The notes: generated from the sequence alone by a model not told the origin. A stretch of 62,167 bases of DNA from Bacteroides sp. (GCA_021202275.1 JAJQDI010000032.1:1-62167), one strand, 5' to 3'. Counted from the stretch's first letter, positions 43,225 through 53,153 are shown. Numbers and translations are program-made.

Positions 43225-45762
43225 TTACATCCCTACGGCATCCCGCAGAGAATTGAACGCATATCCTTTTTTCTTTAGAGATTTGATCACTTTATCTAAG
43301 TAGGTATTATAAAACTTGTCTGTTCGTTTGTCATCTGTTCCCAGATGGATGAGCATGATATGGCCATTGAGCCCTTCGGCTTTCTCTATTGCCATCACTT
43401 TGTCGTAGATCTCCTTGCTGCTCCTGTAGTTGGGCATATCGGGAGTCGTATAGTCGGCGTTGGTCAGGGTACCCGCTGTGAAGTTGACCAGTTGCAACCC
43501 CAACGTCCGTGTCCAGGAAGAGATCTCCCGGTTGTAGTGCTCATAGGGAGGCATGAACAAGGGAGCGTCTGTATACGGAATACCCGCTTCCCGCATCAGG
43601 CGATAGTTTTCCAGCAGGTCTTTCTCAAATTCCTCCCGGCTGATGAGCGTCTCCGACGGATCTTTCCAACTGCAATACAGAGGATGTTTGTCGCTGTGCG
43701 CTCCTACATAATGTCCCTCGCTCCGGAGTTGCTGTACCACCTCCGGAAACATTCTGTAGAAGTCTCCCGTCAGGAAGAAAGCCCCCTGGATCTGGTTTTG
43801 TCTCAATACCTTCAGGATCGTTTCCGCTCCGTCGGCTTTATCTGCTGCTGTAAATACCAGAGAGATTTGCTTTACGTCAGGGTTGCTGCGGATGATACCT
43901 CCCTGGTGATATACATTTTTGTCCTTCCCTTTGCCGGCCTGTATCATTCCCTCTTTCTGCAAGGCAGAGAGATAATAGGTCAGACAGGCAGTGCCGTCCA
44001 TCGTCGGCTCATTGGTAGAATAGTCATTGATCCCGTCGTGATACACCATCAGGCCCGGCTGGAACTTTTCGTAGGCTTCTCCTCCCTCCAGACTTACCCC
44101 CCGGAGGCTTTTGAATATATTTGTATAAACAGGTCCGTCTACAAGGCCACCGGTTGTATTTCCCAGTCCGGCCACCAGGATAGAAGAGTGGGGCTGTTTG
44201 GGATAGTTGCCATACAGCGGCAGTTCTACCACCATGCTGGTTCCCCACGGATTGCAGCCAAACAACCAGTCGCGCATGGTCGCTTCCATCTCCGCGTAGG
44301 TATCATCCCCTGTGAGCTCACGGTACAGGCTGCACTGGGTGAGCATGGCTGTGGTCAGGTTGTTGGAACACCAGATATAGGGGATGCCGTGCATGAACGG
44401 GCTTTCTATCGCTTTTTCGTACGTACACTGTATGCCGGTGCGCATGTTGCGGATAAACTCTTTCTGTACACGTTCGTTGCCCTCTCTGGCAATCCAGTAG
44501 TGACCCATATTCATGAACGGATACCACTGATAGTGGCGTGCGCTGTCGGCACCCATCCAGGGAGTAACCGGTTCCTGACGGCCGTACTCTATAGCCTGCT
44601 GCAGATAGGTCTCGTTTCCGGACGCTCTGAACAGTTCGATCGCCGCCAGCTCCATATCATCTACCCAGTTGTCTTCTTCATAGATATAAGGAGACTTCAC
44701 GGAAGCAGTCTGGCAGATGCCCGGTTTCTTTATCCCTTCCTGATACGCATCGTCTGCTTTCGCTGCGATCTCCGCGGCAAATTCCGGATAAAAATCTTTC
44801 AGGATCCGCGCACCCAGAGCAAAGCAGGAGGCGAATTTCCCCGCTGTGCTGGCCACACCGGTAGACGCGTTCAGAAAGTCGCCCCGCTGTTGTTTTTCGC
44901 CACTGCAAAAATATACAGGCCGACCGTTGCCCGGACCATACCCATAGTCTACCTCATCGTGTTGAGGCAGGCGCATACCCGCGTGATCCCGATCGTCTGC
45001 GATCTGATTGTACATCTCACCCTTTTCCGGGTTCATGCGGTTGAGCCAGTCGAGGCCCCACTTGATCTCATCTACAATATCGGGAATACCGTTGGCGCCC
45101 GGGTGTCCGTCGGCATCGTACGCGTCGGTAAAGGCCTCCGGATTCTTGAGATAGGCAAACATCATCTGGTAGATGGCGTTGGCAGAGGTAGTTGTGTATT
45201 GCAGGTAGTCTGTTGCGTCGTGCCAGCCTCCGCGTACATCTATCTTCTGTCCGGTTTTGGTAGGGTGGTAAACGATATATCCGTCGTGCGTATGGCAGCT
45301 GTCTTTCAAGTAAGGGTTGTAGCCGCAACGTTGCTGGCGCATGTAGTTCAGTAGAAAATCGGCGGTATGGTCGTATACATGATGATTAATAACAAATCTG
45401 GGGGATTCTGCATGAGACGCTTTCAGATAATAAGTTCCCGGTTGATCAAAATCGCTGAAGTCCAGTCGGTAGGTTGTTTTCATCTGTCCCAGCGCGCCCG
45501 TTGGTCGGGGAGAGGAATAGGAACGTACCGTTTTTCCGGTGAAAGCATCTACCAGGGCATACTCTGTAGGTGAATTTCCCTCTTCACTCATAAATACGGC
45601 TACCTTTACGGATAGGGGGAGGTATCCGAGTTGGTTGATCCGTATCCACTCTTCCGCGTGAAGCCGGGCCGTAAGCAGGAAGAGGGTTGCTAAACATAGC
45701 AAGTGGTTAAATCTTATGATAATGGTGACTAAGGTTGACGTATGTGTTAAGTGTCGGTACAA
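43225..45762 (-). CDS. Secreted GH9 glycosidase fused to a NodB-like domain
   Basis: An 845-residue protein with an N-terminal signal region (about residues 15-36). A CelD-type Ig-like domain (about 37-130) is followed by a glycoside hydrolase family 9 catalytic domain (about 135-615). Its base Asp182/Asp185 is in GGWHDATDY and the acid Glu585 in NEPTMDG. The last 210 residues are a polysaccharide-deacetylase-like domain. Motif 2 is kept (His689 and His693 in HSDKHP), but motif 1 reads FTAADKADG (Asp641, Asp644) rather than TFDDG. The deacetylase may be inactive or altered. GH9 enzymes cut beta-1,4-glucans or similar; the substrate is unknown. It is a single gene. Confidence 0.85.
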   Translation of the reverse strand: MYRHLTHTSTLVTIIIRFNHLLCLATLFLLTARLHAEEWIRINQLGYLPLSVKVAVFMSEEGNSPTEYALVDAFTGKTVRSYSSPRPTGALGQMKTTYRLDFSDFDQPGTYYLKASHAESPRFVINHHVYDHTADFLLNYMRQQRCGYNPYLKDSCHTHDGYIVYHPTKTGQKIDVRGGWHDATDYLQYTTTSANAIYQMMFAYLKNPEAFTDAYDADGHPGANGIPDIVDEIKWGLDWLNRMNPEKGEMYNQIADDRDHAGMRLPQHDEVDYGYGPGNGRPVYFCSGEKQQRGDFLNASTGVASTAGKFASCFALGARILKDFYPEFAAEIAAKADDAYQEGIKKPGICQTASVKSPYIYEEDNWVDDMELAAIELFRASGNETYLQQAIEYGRQEPVTPWMGADSARHYQWYPFMNMGHYWIAREGNERVQKEFIRNMRTGIQCTYEKAIESPFMHGIPYIWCSNNLTTAMLTQCSLYRELTGDDTYAEMEATMRDWLFGCNPWGTSMVVELPLYGNYPKQPHSSILVAGLGNTTGGLVDGPVYTNIFKSLRGVSLEGGEAYEKFQPGLMVYHDGINDYSTNEPTMDGTACLTYYLSALQKEGMIQAGKGKDKNVYHQGGIIRSNPDVKQISLVFTAADKADGAETILKVLRQNQIQGAFFLTGDFYRMFPEVVQQLRSEGHYVGAHSDKHPLYCSWKDPSETLISREEFEKDLLENYRLMREAGIPYTDAPLFMPPYEHYNREISSWTRTLGLQLVNFTAGTLTNADYTTPDMPNYRSSKEIYDKVMAIEKAEGLNGHIMLIHLGTDDKRTDKFYNTYLDKVIKSLKKKGYAFNSLRDAVGM

Positions 45763-46199
45763 ATAAAGGAGTTATTTTTCAGATTAGATACACTTAATAA
45801 AGGAATTTAGTTCAAATTGTGTGTCGTTTACATTAATTTAGAATTAAGAAAGTGTGAAATGCAGGGACTTTGCCGGGACAAATGGATAAAATAAATATAC
45901 GTTATAAGGGATGAACTGTTGTTTTACAAGAGGATAACAAAGGGTGAGATGGAATAAATAGTTATCCCAGGACTGGAATGGAAGTAAGATTTAATGTTTG
46001 ACTTATTTTTTTTACTTTTTCATAGCGGGAAGTCCGGAATGTTAAAATCCGGAGAGTGCGATGTCTCAGCGAACTGTTTCATCCTGGTAGCAAGTATGTA
46101 TGTTCAGAAACAGGGTGTCTCCTCGTGAGATGTATCCTATAGATCATCTTTTTTCATGGGAAGACACCCTGTTTCAAAAACTATATTTCCGGTGAGGAA
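45763..46199. other. Intergenic region with a 14-bp inverted repeat
   Basis: Between the GH9 gene start and the acyl-CoA dehydrogenase end. GAAACAGGGTGTCT (46107-46120) is repeated inverted at 46162-46175 with 41 nt between. No T-run follows on the minus strand, so it is not a standard terminator for the upstream operon, though it may work as one. Nothing else is seen. Confidence 0.55.
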
Positions 46200-47903
46200 T
46201 CACTTTCTGTAATAGGCCAGCGCGTCTTTATCGAAATCACGGATGAAACCGGAGTGTTTGTTGATCTCTGCTTCGGCGTAGCGTACAAATACCTGAGCCG
46301 ATTCCGCGAATAGGTCGCATGTTGAGGCATCCTGCAACATCAGGTAACTCATGATCAGGTAGGCAGCCATCTCTACCAGACGACGGGCGGTGAAGTCGAG
46401 CAGCTCCTGATCTTTTGTTGCCGTGATCTGCTCCACGGCAGCCGCGTACTTCTCTGTCAGTTCCGTCAGGCGATTTTTCAGTCCTTCCAGTTCGGGAGCT
46501 ACAGGTAGTGTTTCGTATTCACGGATCTGAGCCAGGTAAGAGCCATTGGTTACATACCGGATGGCAGCTACCACCTGCAACTGTGTGGTACCTTCGTAGA
46601 TCGAAGTGATACGCGCGTCCCGGTAGATGCGTTCGCAGGCATAGTCTTTCATAAATCCCGAACCACCGTGGATCTGGATACAGTCGTACGCGTTCTGGTT
46701 GGCATATTCACTACCCATGCCTTTGGCCAATGGAGTGAGGCTATCTGCCAGTTTCGCGTAGCGTTTCTGTTCCTGACGCTCTTCCGGGGTCAGTTTGCGC
46801 TCTTTGGAAATATCGTCCAATGCCTTGTAGATATCCACGAAGCGGGCGGTTTCGTAGAGCAGCGTGCGGGACGCATCCAATTTGGCTTTCATAACAGAAA
46901 GCATCTCTGCCACGGCAGGGAATTCGATGATCGCTTTGCCGAACTGCTTACGGTCTTTGGCGTAGGCCAGTGCCTCGTTGTATGCAGCCTGTGAAAGACC
47001 TACCGATTGCGCGGCAATGCCCAGGCGGGCACCGTTCATCAGCGCCATGACGTATTTGATGAGTCCCAGTTTGCGGTCGCCACACAATTCCGCCTTGGCA
47101 TTCTTGTATACCAGTTCGCAGGTCGGCGATCCTTTGATACCCATTTTGTTCTCGATGCGACGCACGGTGACTCCCCCGTTGCGTTTGTCGTAGATAAACA
47201 TCGACAGACCGCGTCCGTCGCGTGTACCCTCTTCCGAGCGGGCCAGCACCAGGTGGATGTCGGCATCTCCGTTGGTGATGAAACGCTTCACCCCATTGAG
47301 GTACCAGCAGCCCTCTTTCTCGCAGTAGGTTGTTTTGAGCATTACCGATTGCAGGTCCGATCCGGCATCCGGTTCGGTGAGGTCCATAGACATCGTCTCT
47401 CCCTCACATACCCGGGTAATGTATCGTTTTTTCTGATCCTCGTTGGCAAACTCATAGATCGTTTCGGCACAGTCCTGCAATCCCCACAGGTTCTCGAAAC
47501 CCGCGTCGCTGCGGCTCACGATATCTGCCGCGATCATATAAGGCACGTTCGGGAAGTTGAGACCGCCGTACCGGCGCGGCATGGCCATCCCCATCAGTCC
47601 GGCTTTGCGGCAGGCTTCGAGATTGGCCGCCGTACCGCTGGCGTAGGTCACCCGACCGTCTGCACAGACCGGACACTCGTGGTCCACACCCTCCGCGTTG
47701 GGCGCGATGATCTCCGCGCAGATCTCTCCGACGATCTCCAATACCTTGTCGTAGCTATCCATGGCATCTTCAAAGTCGACAGGAGCATAATCATACGATT
47801 CTTTGTCGGCGTAGCCGCGTTCTTTCAGCTCAACGATCCTCTTCATCAACGGATGGTTGAGGTGATGTCTCAGTTCGGGAGTATCTAAATAAAAATTTGC
47901 CAT
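46200..47903 (-). CDS. Acyl-CoA dehydrogenase
   Basis: A 567-residue FAD enzyme, longer than the usual 380-400 because of a C-terminal helical extension seen in Bacteroidetes and some other groups. It has the FAD/substrate motifs TEPDAGSDLQ and WYLNGVKRFITNGDADI, and the catalytic-base region around YEGTTQLQ. It lies directly after the two ETF subunits that accept its electrons, so the three genes form an acyl-CoA (or related) oxidation module. The substrate chain length is not clear. Confidence 0.9.
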   Translation of the reverse strand: MANFYLDTPELRHHLNHPLMKRIVELKERGYADKESYDYAPVDFEDAMDSYDKVLEIVGEICAEIIAPNAEGVDHECPVCADGRVTYASGTAANLEACRKAGLMGMAMPRRYGGLNFPNVPYMIAADIVSRSDAGFENLWGLQDCAETIYEFANEDQKKRYITRVCEGETMSMDLTEPDAGSDLQSVMLKTTYCEKEGCWYLNGVKRFITNGDADIHLVLARSEEGTRDGRGLSMFIYDKRNGGVTVRRIENKMGIKGSPTCELVYKNAKAELCGDRKLGLIKYVMALMNGARLGIAAQSVGLSQAAYNEALAYAKDRKQFGKAIIEFPAVAEMLSVMKAKLDASRTLLYETARFVDIYKALDDISKERKLTPEERQEQKRYAKLADSLTPLAKGMGSEYANQNAYDCIQIHGGSGFMKDYACERIYRDARITSIYEGTTQLQVVAAIRYVTNGSYLAQIREYETLPVAPELEGLKNRLTELTEKYAAAVEQITATKDQELLDFTARRLVEMAAYLIMSYLMLQDASTCDLFAESAQVFVRYAEAEINKHSGFIRDFDKDALAYYRK

Positions 47904-47907
47904 TTTC

Positions 47908-48927
47908 TTACTTGCTGTTTTGTTTGTAGTACTTGATCATTTTCGGTATTACCTCTTCCACAGACCCGTGGATCACGTAGTCGGCGATCGTATTGATCGG
48001 CGCGTCGGGGTCGTTGTTGACAGAGATGATGATACCACTCTCCTGCATACCGGCGATGTGCTGGATCTGTCCCGAGATACCGCAGGCGATATAGAGCTTG
48101 GGACGTACGGTGATCCCGGTCTGTCCGATCTGCCGGTCGTGATCGATGAAACCGGCATCCACAGCGGCACGGCTGGCTCCTACCTCCGCGTTCAATACTT
48201 TGGCCAGATCGAAAAGCAGCTTGAAATTCTCTTTCGAGCCAATCCCGTATCCTCCGGCCACAATGATGGGAGAGCCTTTCAGGTTGTTCTTCGCCTTTTC
48301 TACATGGCGTTCGATCACTTTGACGACGAAGTCCGTATCGGAAACGTAGTTTTTCACTTCGTGACGGATGACCTCTCCCTGGTAATCGGCAGCAAGTATC
48401 TCTTTTTTCATCACTCCTTCCCGCACGGTAGCCATCTGCGGGCGACACTCGGGGTTGATGATGGTAGCTACAATGTTCCCTCCGAATGCCGGACGGATCT
48501 GATAGAGCAGGTTCTTATACGTAACCCCTGCTTTTTTGTCTTCGTGATCGCCGATCTCCAGAGAAGTACAATCGGCGGTCAGTCCGCTTCTCAGGGCCGA
48601 AGAAACGCGCGGTCCCAGGTCGCGGCCGATCACCGTGGCACCCATCAGACAGATCTGCGGTTGCTCTTCCCGGAACAGCTGCACCAGTACGGAGGTGTGT
48701 GGGAGCGAAGTATACGGAGAGAGTCCTTCGGCGTCGAAGATATGTAATTTGTCTACTCCGTAGGGGAGTATCTGTTTTTCAATGTCTGCCAGTCCCGTAC
48801 CTATGGCCACTGCTTCGAGCTGGCAGTTGAGCTGAGTGGCCAGGGAGCGGCCTTTGGTGAGAAGTTCCAGGCTGACGTCTATCACCTGACCTGCTTCTAT
48901 TTCGCAATAAACAAATAAATTATTCAT
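47908..48927 (-). CDS. etfA: Electron transfer flavoprotein alpha subunit
   Basis: A 339-residue subunit. The C-terminal FAD-binding domain has GASRAAVDAG, QIGQTGITVRPKLYIACGISG and AINNDPDAPI-type SVNNDPDAPI. It forms a heterodimer with the beta subunit and carries electrons from the acyl-CoA dehydrogenase next to it. It is 4 nt before that gene and 27 nt after etfB. Confidence 0.93.
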   Translation of the reverse strand: MNNLFVYCEIEAGQVIDVSLELLTKGRSLATQLNCQLEAVAIGTGLADIEKQILPYGVDKLHIFDAEGLSPYTSLPHTSVLVQLFREEQPQICLMGATVIGRDLGPRVSSALRSGLTADCTSLEIGDHEDKKAGVTYKNLLYQIRPAFGGNIVATIINPECRPQMATVREGVMKKEILAADYQGEVIRHEVKNYVSDTDFVVKVIERHVEKAKNNLKGSPIIVAGGYGIGSKENFKLLFDLAKVLNAEVGASRAAVDAGFIDHDRQIGQTGITVRPKLYIACGISGQIQHIAGMQESGIIISVNNDPDAPINTIADYVIHGSVEEVIPKMIKYYKQNSK

Positions 48928-48954
48928 AATTCGTAGTAATTAGTCGCTCCCCTC

Positions 48955-49827
48955 TTAACCGATGGTATGGTTTGCTAACAGTTCAACAATCAGATCTTCT
49001 ACATCCCGGTCACTGCTTGTCAGGGTTTTGCTCTCCTTGGCCTGGAACACAATGTTCTGTATGGTCTTCACTTTGGTAGGCGAACCGGATAGACCGCATT
49101 GAGCCACATCTCCCTGTACATCCGCAACGCTCCACTCCTGCAGGTTGAGATAGTCGCGGTTGTTGTACAGACTGATGTAGTCCAGGTCTCCCTGTTGTTT
49201 CTCTGTCACTGTTTTGGTGTGTTTGTACTTCTGCACCAGTTTCGCGTTGCGCGGGCGGCAGGGAGCTGCCGAACCGTTCACCGTGATCACGATCGGGAGC
49301 GGTCCTTCTACCGTCTCCACGCCGCCGTCTATGTGGCGTTTCACAGTGATCCTGCCCGCTTCGATCTTCAGGATCTCTTCGGCATACGTGATCTGGGTAA
49401 GACCCAGTTTCTCGGCCACCTGCGGCCCTACCTGTGCCGTATCTCCATCGATGGCCTGACGACCTCCTATAATAATGTCGAAATCTCCGATCTTACGGAT
49501 GGCTGTGGCAAGCGCGTACGACGTGGCCAGTGTATCTGCTCCGGCAAACGCCCGGTCTGTGAGCAGGTAGCCATTGTCTGCACCCCGGAAAAGTCCTTCC
49601 CGGATGATGTCTGCCGCCCGGCCCGGTCCCATGGTGAGCAGGGTGACGGTAGATCCCGGATACAGGTCTTTCAGGCGCAATGCCTGTTCCAGCGCGTTCA
49701 GGTCTTCCGGATTGAAGATAGCAGGGAGTGCCGCGCGATTGATGGTTCCGTCGGCTTTCATGGCATCTTTCCCCACATTTCGCGTGTCGGGTACTTGCTT
49801 GGCCAATACTACAATTTTCAAATTCAT
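48955..49827 (-). CDS. etfB: Electron transfer flavoprotein beta subunit
   Basis: A 290-residue subunit with the ETF-beta pattern (VLAKQVPDTRNVG, NPEDLNALEQALRLKD, GGRQAIDGDTAQVGPQVAE). It is the first gene of the minus-strand ETF-acyl-CoA dehydrogenase operon. A promoter about 130 nt upstream fits. Confidence 0.93.
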   Translation of the reverse strand: MNLKIVVLAKQVPDTRNVGKDAMKADGTINRAALPAIFNPEDLNALEQALRLKDLYPGSTVTLLTMGPGRAADIIREGLFRGADNGYLLTDRAFAGADTLATSYALATAIRKIGDFDIIIGGRQAIDGDTAQVGPQVAEKLGLTQITYAEEILKIEAGRITVKRHIDGGVETVEGPLPIVITVNGSAAPCRPRNAKLVQKYKHTKTVTEKQQGDLDYISLYNNRDYLNLQEWSVADVQGDVAQCGLSGSPTKVKTIQNIVFQAKESKTLTSSDRDVEDLIVELLANHTIG

Positions 49828-49958
49828 GTTATTAGATATTAGTATTCGATTCTTCTAAAAGCTATGTATGACACGGTGTCCCGGGGATGGAAAAAGATAA
49901 GAGAGTTACCACACAGAGAAACCGCGCGCACATGATCTTGTGCTTCCTAACAAGCATG

Positions 49959-49988
49959 CAAATTTACATAAACAGTTGGTTCCGCAAA
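49959..49988 (-). promoter_or_regulatory. Promoter of the ETF/acyl-CoA dehydrogenase operon
   Basis: On the minus strand, TTTG (49985-49988), 18 nt, TAAATTTG (49959-49966). It gives a leader of about 125 nt before etfB. Confidence 0.6.
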
Positions 49989-50031
49989 ACAAACGGCGAA
50001 GAAAATGCACAAAAAACTATTTTCTGCGCAA

Positions 50032-50712
50032 TTACAGCGTCAGCCCGATCACTCCATAGAAGTTCTTTTCGAAAGGGTTGTAGCCTATCTTTGCGAAAGG
50101 AGTGAGGGTGAACCTCTCTGTCGCTTTCCAGTCCCATCCGGCGGTAAGTGCCAGGTTGTTGACAGCGAATGTATCCGTATACATGCCTTTCCAAGGGCTG
50201 ATGCCGGCTTCCGCTTCCAGGTCGATCTTTCCGATGGTGAACGGCAGCAGGAATTCCCAGTAAGTAGACCAGGCGCGATGGCCGTTTTCCGTATAGTCGT
50301 TTCCCGCGAATGTCGTGTACCAGGCTGCCTGCAGGGGAAACCACCGGCTCAGCGTATAAGCCGCTCCCGCTTCTAAAGTATGGCCGGTGGTCCTGGGGCT
50401 ATAGTGGAAGTATCTGAATCTTTCGCCTTCCTCCTGGAAAAATACATTCATCAGGCTGAAGGTCCAGTTTCTGTGTTCGTATTCCACGATCAGGTCGATC
50501 TCGTTGTTCCTGCGCCGGAACTCTGTCGATCCCCAGGCGGTGAAGGTAAAACTCTCTACCTGAAACCCCAGGTAAGGCTGTAGGGCAGCATTCCCGTTTT
50601 TCATCCCGCGCCACATATACTTGCTTACTAAGTCTGCGTTGAGAAAAAATTCCTGACCATACACGGTAAAGGGTATCAGGAATAAAGCGAGAGATACGAT
50701 CTGTTTCTTCAT
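50032..50712 (-). CDS. Outer-membrane beta-barrel (TorF-like porin family)
   Basis: A 226-residue protein with signal peptide (MKKQIVSLALFLIPFTVYGQ). The mature chain has alternating hydrophobic beta strands and the opening NADLVSKYMWRG, typical of the TorF putative porin family, with a terminal strand ending in ...IGLTL. I chose the ATG at 50712 over 50742 because the signal peptide starts there. The transported substrate is unknown. Confidence 0.75.
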   Translation of the reverse strand: MKKQIVSLALFLIPFTVYGQEFFLNADLVSKYMWRGMKNGNAALQPYLGFQVESFTFTAWGSTEFRRRNNEIDLIVEYEHRNWTFSLMNVFFQEEGERFRYFHYSPRTTGHTLEAGAAYTLSRWFPLQAAWYTTFAGNDYTENGHRAWSTYWEFLLPFTIGKIDLEAEAGISPWKGMYTDTFAVNNLALTAGWDWKATERFTLTPFAKIGYNPFEKNFYGVIGLTL

Positions 50713-50846
50713 ATATATTGTAGATTGTTTTCTGGCCTCCAAAGATAACCAAACGTAGATAAAAATCGACTCTCGACTGATTCTTTTTCCGGGAGGGAGG
50801 ATCTCTGTTTAATTTTGTAACAGAGACCTGACAGGAGGTACGATGT

Positions 50847-50965
50847 ACTGATTTACGAACCAACGGTTGAAGAAGTCAATCGAAGATCGGTGCAGCCAAC
50901 CAGGTGGTCAGCAAAGGGATTTACAATTGGCACTTGTACGATTTACGATTGAAAAGACAGACAAA
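50847..50965. repeat. Dispersed intergenic repeat, second full copy
   Basis: Matches 42595-42690 (GATTTACGAACCAACGG, GAAGTCAATCGAAGATCGG, GCCAACCAGG, GGTCAGCAAAG) with scattered changes. It lies between the porin-like gene and the VTC-operon start and has no coding frame of its own. Confidence 0.65.
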
Positions 50966-51014
50966 TGGATTTGTAGTTTTGCAGGAACAGTACAACTAAC
51001 TCAAATAGAGAACG

Positions 51015-51791
51015 ATGTTTGCGGGGATATCTCATATCTTATCTGATTATCAGTCTGTCACTCTGCGGGAAATGCAGGCGGTGCACCTGATGAATCGGAT
51101 AGATACCAAATATGTGGTGTCTGTGGCCCAGGTATATGAGTTTTTCCGGCTGGCGCGTGACAGGTACCGGGTACAGGAGATCCGACAGGAGCGTATGCCC
51201 CACTATCACACGCTGTATTGGGATACCGGAAACAAAGCCATGTTCCATGCTCACCAGTTGGGACGCCGAGTGCGTGAAAAGATCCGCATGCGTACGTATG
51301 TGGATACCGGGATCTCTTTTCTGGAGGTCAAGAACAAAACCAACAAAGGACGGACAGATAAAAAGAGAATGTCTGTCCGCCGGACCCTGGGGTTGTCTGA
51401 AGAGGGGGTACGGGAGTTCCTGGATCAGTATGCCTGGTACCGTCAGGAGGAACTTTCCCCGCATATCGAGAACTCTTTCCGGCGCGTTACTTTGGTCAAC
51501 CAGCAGATGACCGAACGGCTGACCGTTGATCTGGGCATTGGGTTCCATAATGTGCTTACAGGAAATAAGATATCGTTGGATGGCCTGGCTGTCGTTGAAT
51601 GGAAGCGGGACGGATTGTCTCCTTCTCCGGTACGTGAGATCCTGCGGACCTTACGTATCAGGCCGATGGGCTTCAGTAAATACTGCATCGGTTCGGTGCT
51701 GACAGATCCATTCCTCAGACACAACCGGATGAAAATACGTCTGCGTCAGTTGCAGCGTATCGGGAATGTGGATTTGGGGATCCTGAAATAA
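51015..51791 (+). CDS. VTC-domain protein
   Basis: A 258-residue protein with the VTC tunnel fold: basic strands such as NRIDTKYVV, GRRVREKIRMRTY, FLEVKNKTNKGRTDKKR, VNQQMTERLTVD and LAVVEWKRD. In yeast this domain polymerises polyphosphate from ATP; bacterial relatives are less studied. It heads a tight operon with DUF4956 and DUF2490 proteins and a surface lipoprotein, an arrangement common in Bacteroidetes. The role of the group is not established. Confidence 0.85.
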   Translation: MFAGISHILSDYQSVTLREMQAVHLMNRIDTKYVVSVAQVYEFFRLARDRYRVQEIRQERMPHYHTLYWDTGNKAMFHAHQLGRRVREKIRMRTYVDTGISFLEVKNKTNKGRTDKKRMSVRRTLGLSEEGVREFLDQYAWYRQEELSPHIENSFRRVTLVNQQMTERLTVDLGIGFHNVLTGNKISLDGLAVVEWKRDGLSPSPVREILRTLRIRPMGFSKYCIGSVLTDPFLRHNRMKIRLRQLQRIGNVDLGILK

Positions 51792-51814
51792 GTAGGTATA
51801 TAATTAGAAGAAGA

Positions 51815-52486
51815 ATGACAGAATTAGTAGAACTGACTTTGCCTGAGTCGCCGCTGTATGACGGGACCGGCCTTTTGCAACTGCTGTTGAGATTTTTACT
51901 CAACGCGTTTGTTGTAGGGCTTATCATACATCGTTTGTATTATCCCAAGAGTAAGCGCCGGGATTATTATTTCACATTCACACTGATCAGCATCAGTATT
52001 TTCCTGATGATCTTCCTGCTGGGAAGTGTGAAACTGAAGATCGGTTTTGCCTTGGGGTTGTTTGCCATATTCGGTATCATACGGTACCGTACCGAGTCGG
52101 TGCCTATCCGGGAGATGACCTATCTGTTTGTGATCATCGCTATCTCCGTGATCAACGCGTTGGGGGTAGACATCAGTTACATCGAACTGGTCGCCACCAA
52201 TGTGATATTTATTCTCTGTATCTGGCTCTGTGAAAGCAACCGCTGGATGAAACATGTATCCTGTAAACTGGTCCAGTACGACCGGATCGAACTGATCCGT
52301 CCGCAGCGGTACGAGGAACTGGTAGCCGACCTGACGGAACGTACGGGGCTGAAGATCCTGAAGGTTGAGGTGGGGCATATTGATTTCCTGCGGGACAGTG
52401 CTGTGGTGAAAATCTATTATCAGCCCATTTGTGATGAGATAAATTCCATAGAAACATTCACCCGAATTCCACGTGAAGATGAATAA
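51815..52486 (+). CDS. DUF4956 membrane protein
   Basis: A 223-residue protein with four membrane helices in residues 15-130 (for example FLLNAFVVGLIIHRLYY, ISIFLMIFLLGSVKLKIGFALGLFAIFGIIRYRTE) and a soluble C-terminal domain. The RYRTESVPIREMTYLF stretch after helix 3 is characteristic of the family. It probably pairs with the VTC protein upstream as the membrane part of the system; its 3' end overlaps the next gene by 8 nt. Confidence 0.82.
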   Translation: MTELVELTLPESPLYDGTGLLQLLLRFLLNAFVVGLIIHRLYYPKSKRRDYYFTFTLISISIFLMIFLLGSVKLKIGFALGLFAIFGIIRYRTESVPIREMTYLFVIIAISVINALGVDISYIELVATNVIFILCIWLCESNRWMKHVSCKLVQYDRIELIRPQRYEELVADLTERTGLKILKVEVGHIDFLRDSAVVKIYYQPICDEINSIETFTRIPREDE

Positions 52487-53153
52487 AAAGAATTTGATCG
52501 GGTGTCTCCTGTTGCTGGGGATGCCTTTATTTGCCTATGGGCAAAGTGATGACTTCGGTATCTGGACCAGCGCGGGAGCCAGGAAGAGGTTATTTCCCGG
52601 ATTGGTGGCGGAGCTGGAAGGAGAATTCCGTCTGCGCGACAATCTGAAGGAGACGGATCGTTGGGGAGTAGCAGCCGATCTGTCGTACCGGATCATCCCT
52701 TATCTGAAAGTAGGAGCCAGTTACAACCTGATCCGTTTCCATCATGAAAAAAGAGGGTGGGAGACGAGGCATCGTTACAGCCTGTACGGCGTCGGGTCTT
52801 ACGATTGGAACCGGTTTACCCTCTCTCTGCGCGAACGCTACCAGCATACCTATAAAGTCGGAGTATCTTCTACAGCCAAACGTGCCAATCCGAAAGATGT
52901 ACTGCGCTCGCGGTTGAAACTGGAATATGACATCCGTAAATCTCCCTTCTCGCCGTATGCCTCCGTAGAGTTGTTTCATACCCTGAACGATCCGCAGGGG
53001 AATGGGTTGGAAAAGATACGCTATACGGCTGGTACAGGGTATAAATTAAACAAACGCAATCGTTTCGATTTCTATTATCACTACCAGGATCAGGCAGATG
53101 ATGACGAAACAAACGGACATATCCTGGGGATAGGGTATCAGTATCGGTTCTGA
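52479..53153 (+). CDS. DUF2490 outer-membrane beta-barrel
   Basis: A 224-residue protein with a signal peptide (ending ...LFAYGQ). The rest is beta-strand-rich with aromatic belts and ends in GYQYRF, a C-terminal aromatic residue as in outer-membrane barrels. The start at ATG 52479 overlaps the DUF4956 gene; an upstream GTG at 52473 is also possible. The function is unknown. Confidence 0.8.
   Translation: MNKKNLIGCLLLLGMPLFAYGQSDDFGIWTSAGARKRLFPGLVAELEGEFRLRDNLKETDRWGVAADLSYRIIPYLKVGASYNLIRFHHEKRGWETRHRYSLYGVGSYDWNRFTLSLRERYQHTYKVGVSSTAKRANPKDVLRSRLKLEYDIRKSPFSPYASVELFHTLNDPQGNGLEKIRYTAGTGYKLNKRNRFDFYYHYQDQADDDETNGHILGIGYQYRF

Noticed and set aside
43345..45354. A 669-codon plus-strand open frame opposite the GH9 gene
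   Set aside because: It is a shadow of the minus-strand GH9-deacetylase gene, which has clear domains and catalytic residues; the plus frame has no recognisable domain and an odd composition.
47007..47888. Long plus-strand frame opposite the acyl-CoA dehydrogenase
   Set aside because: It is antisense to a well-supported enzyme, with no promoter and no domain.
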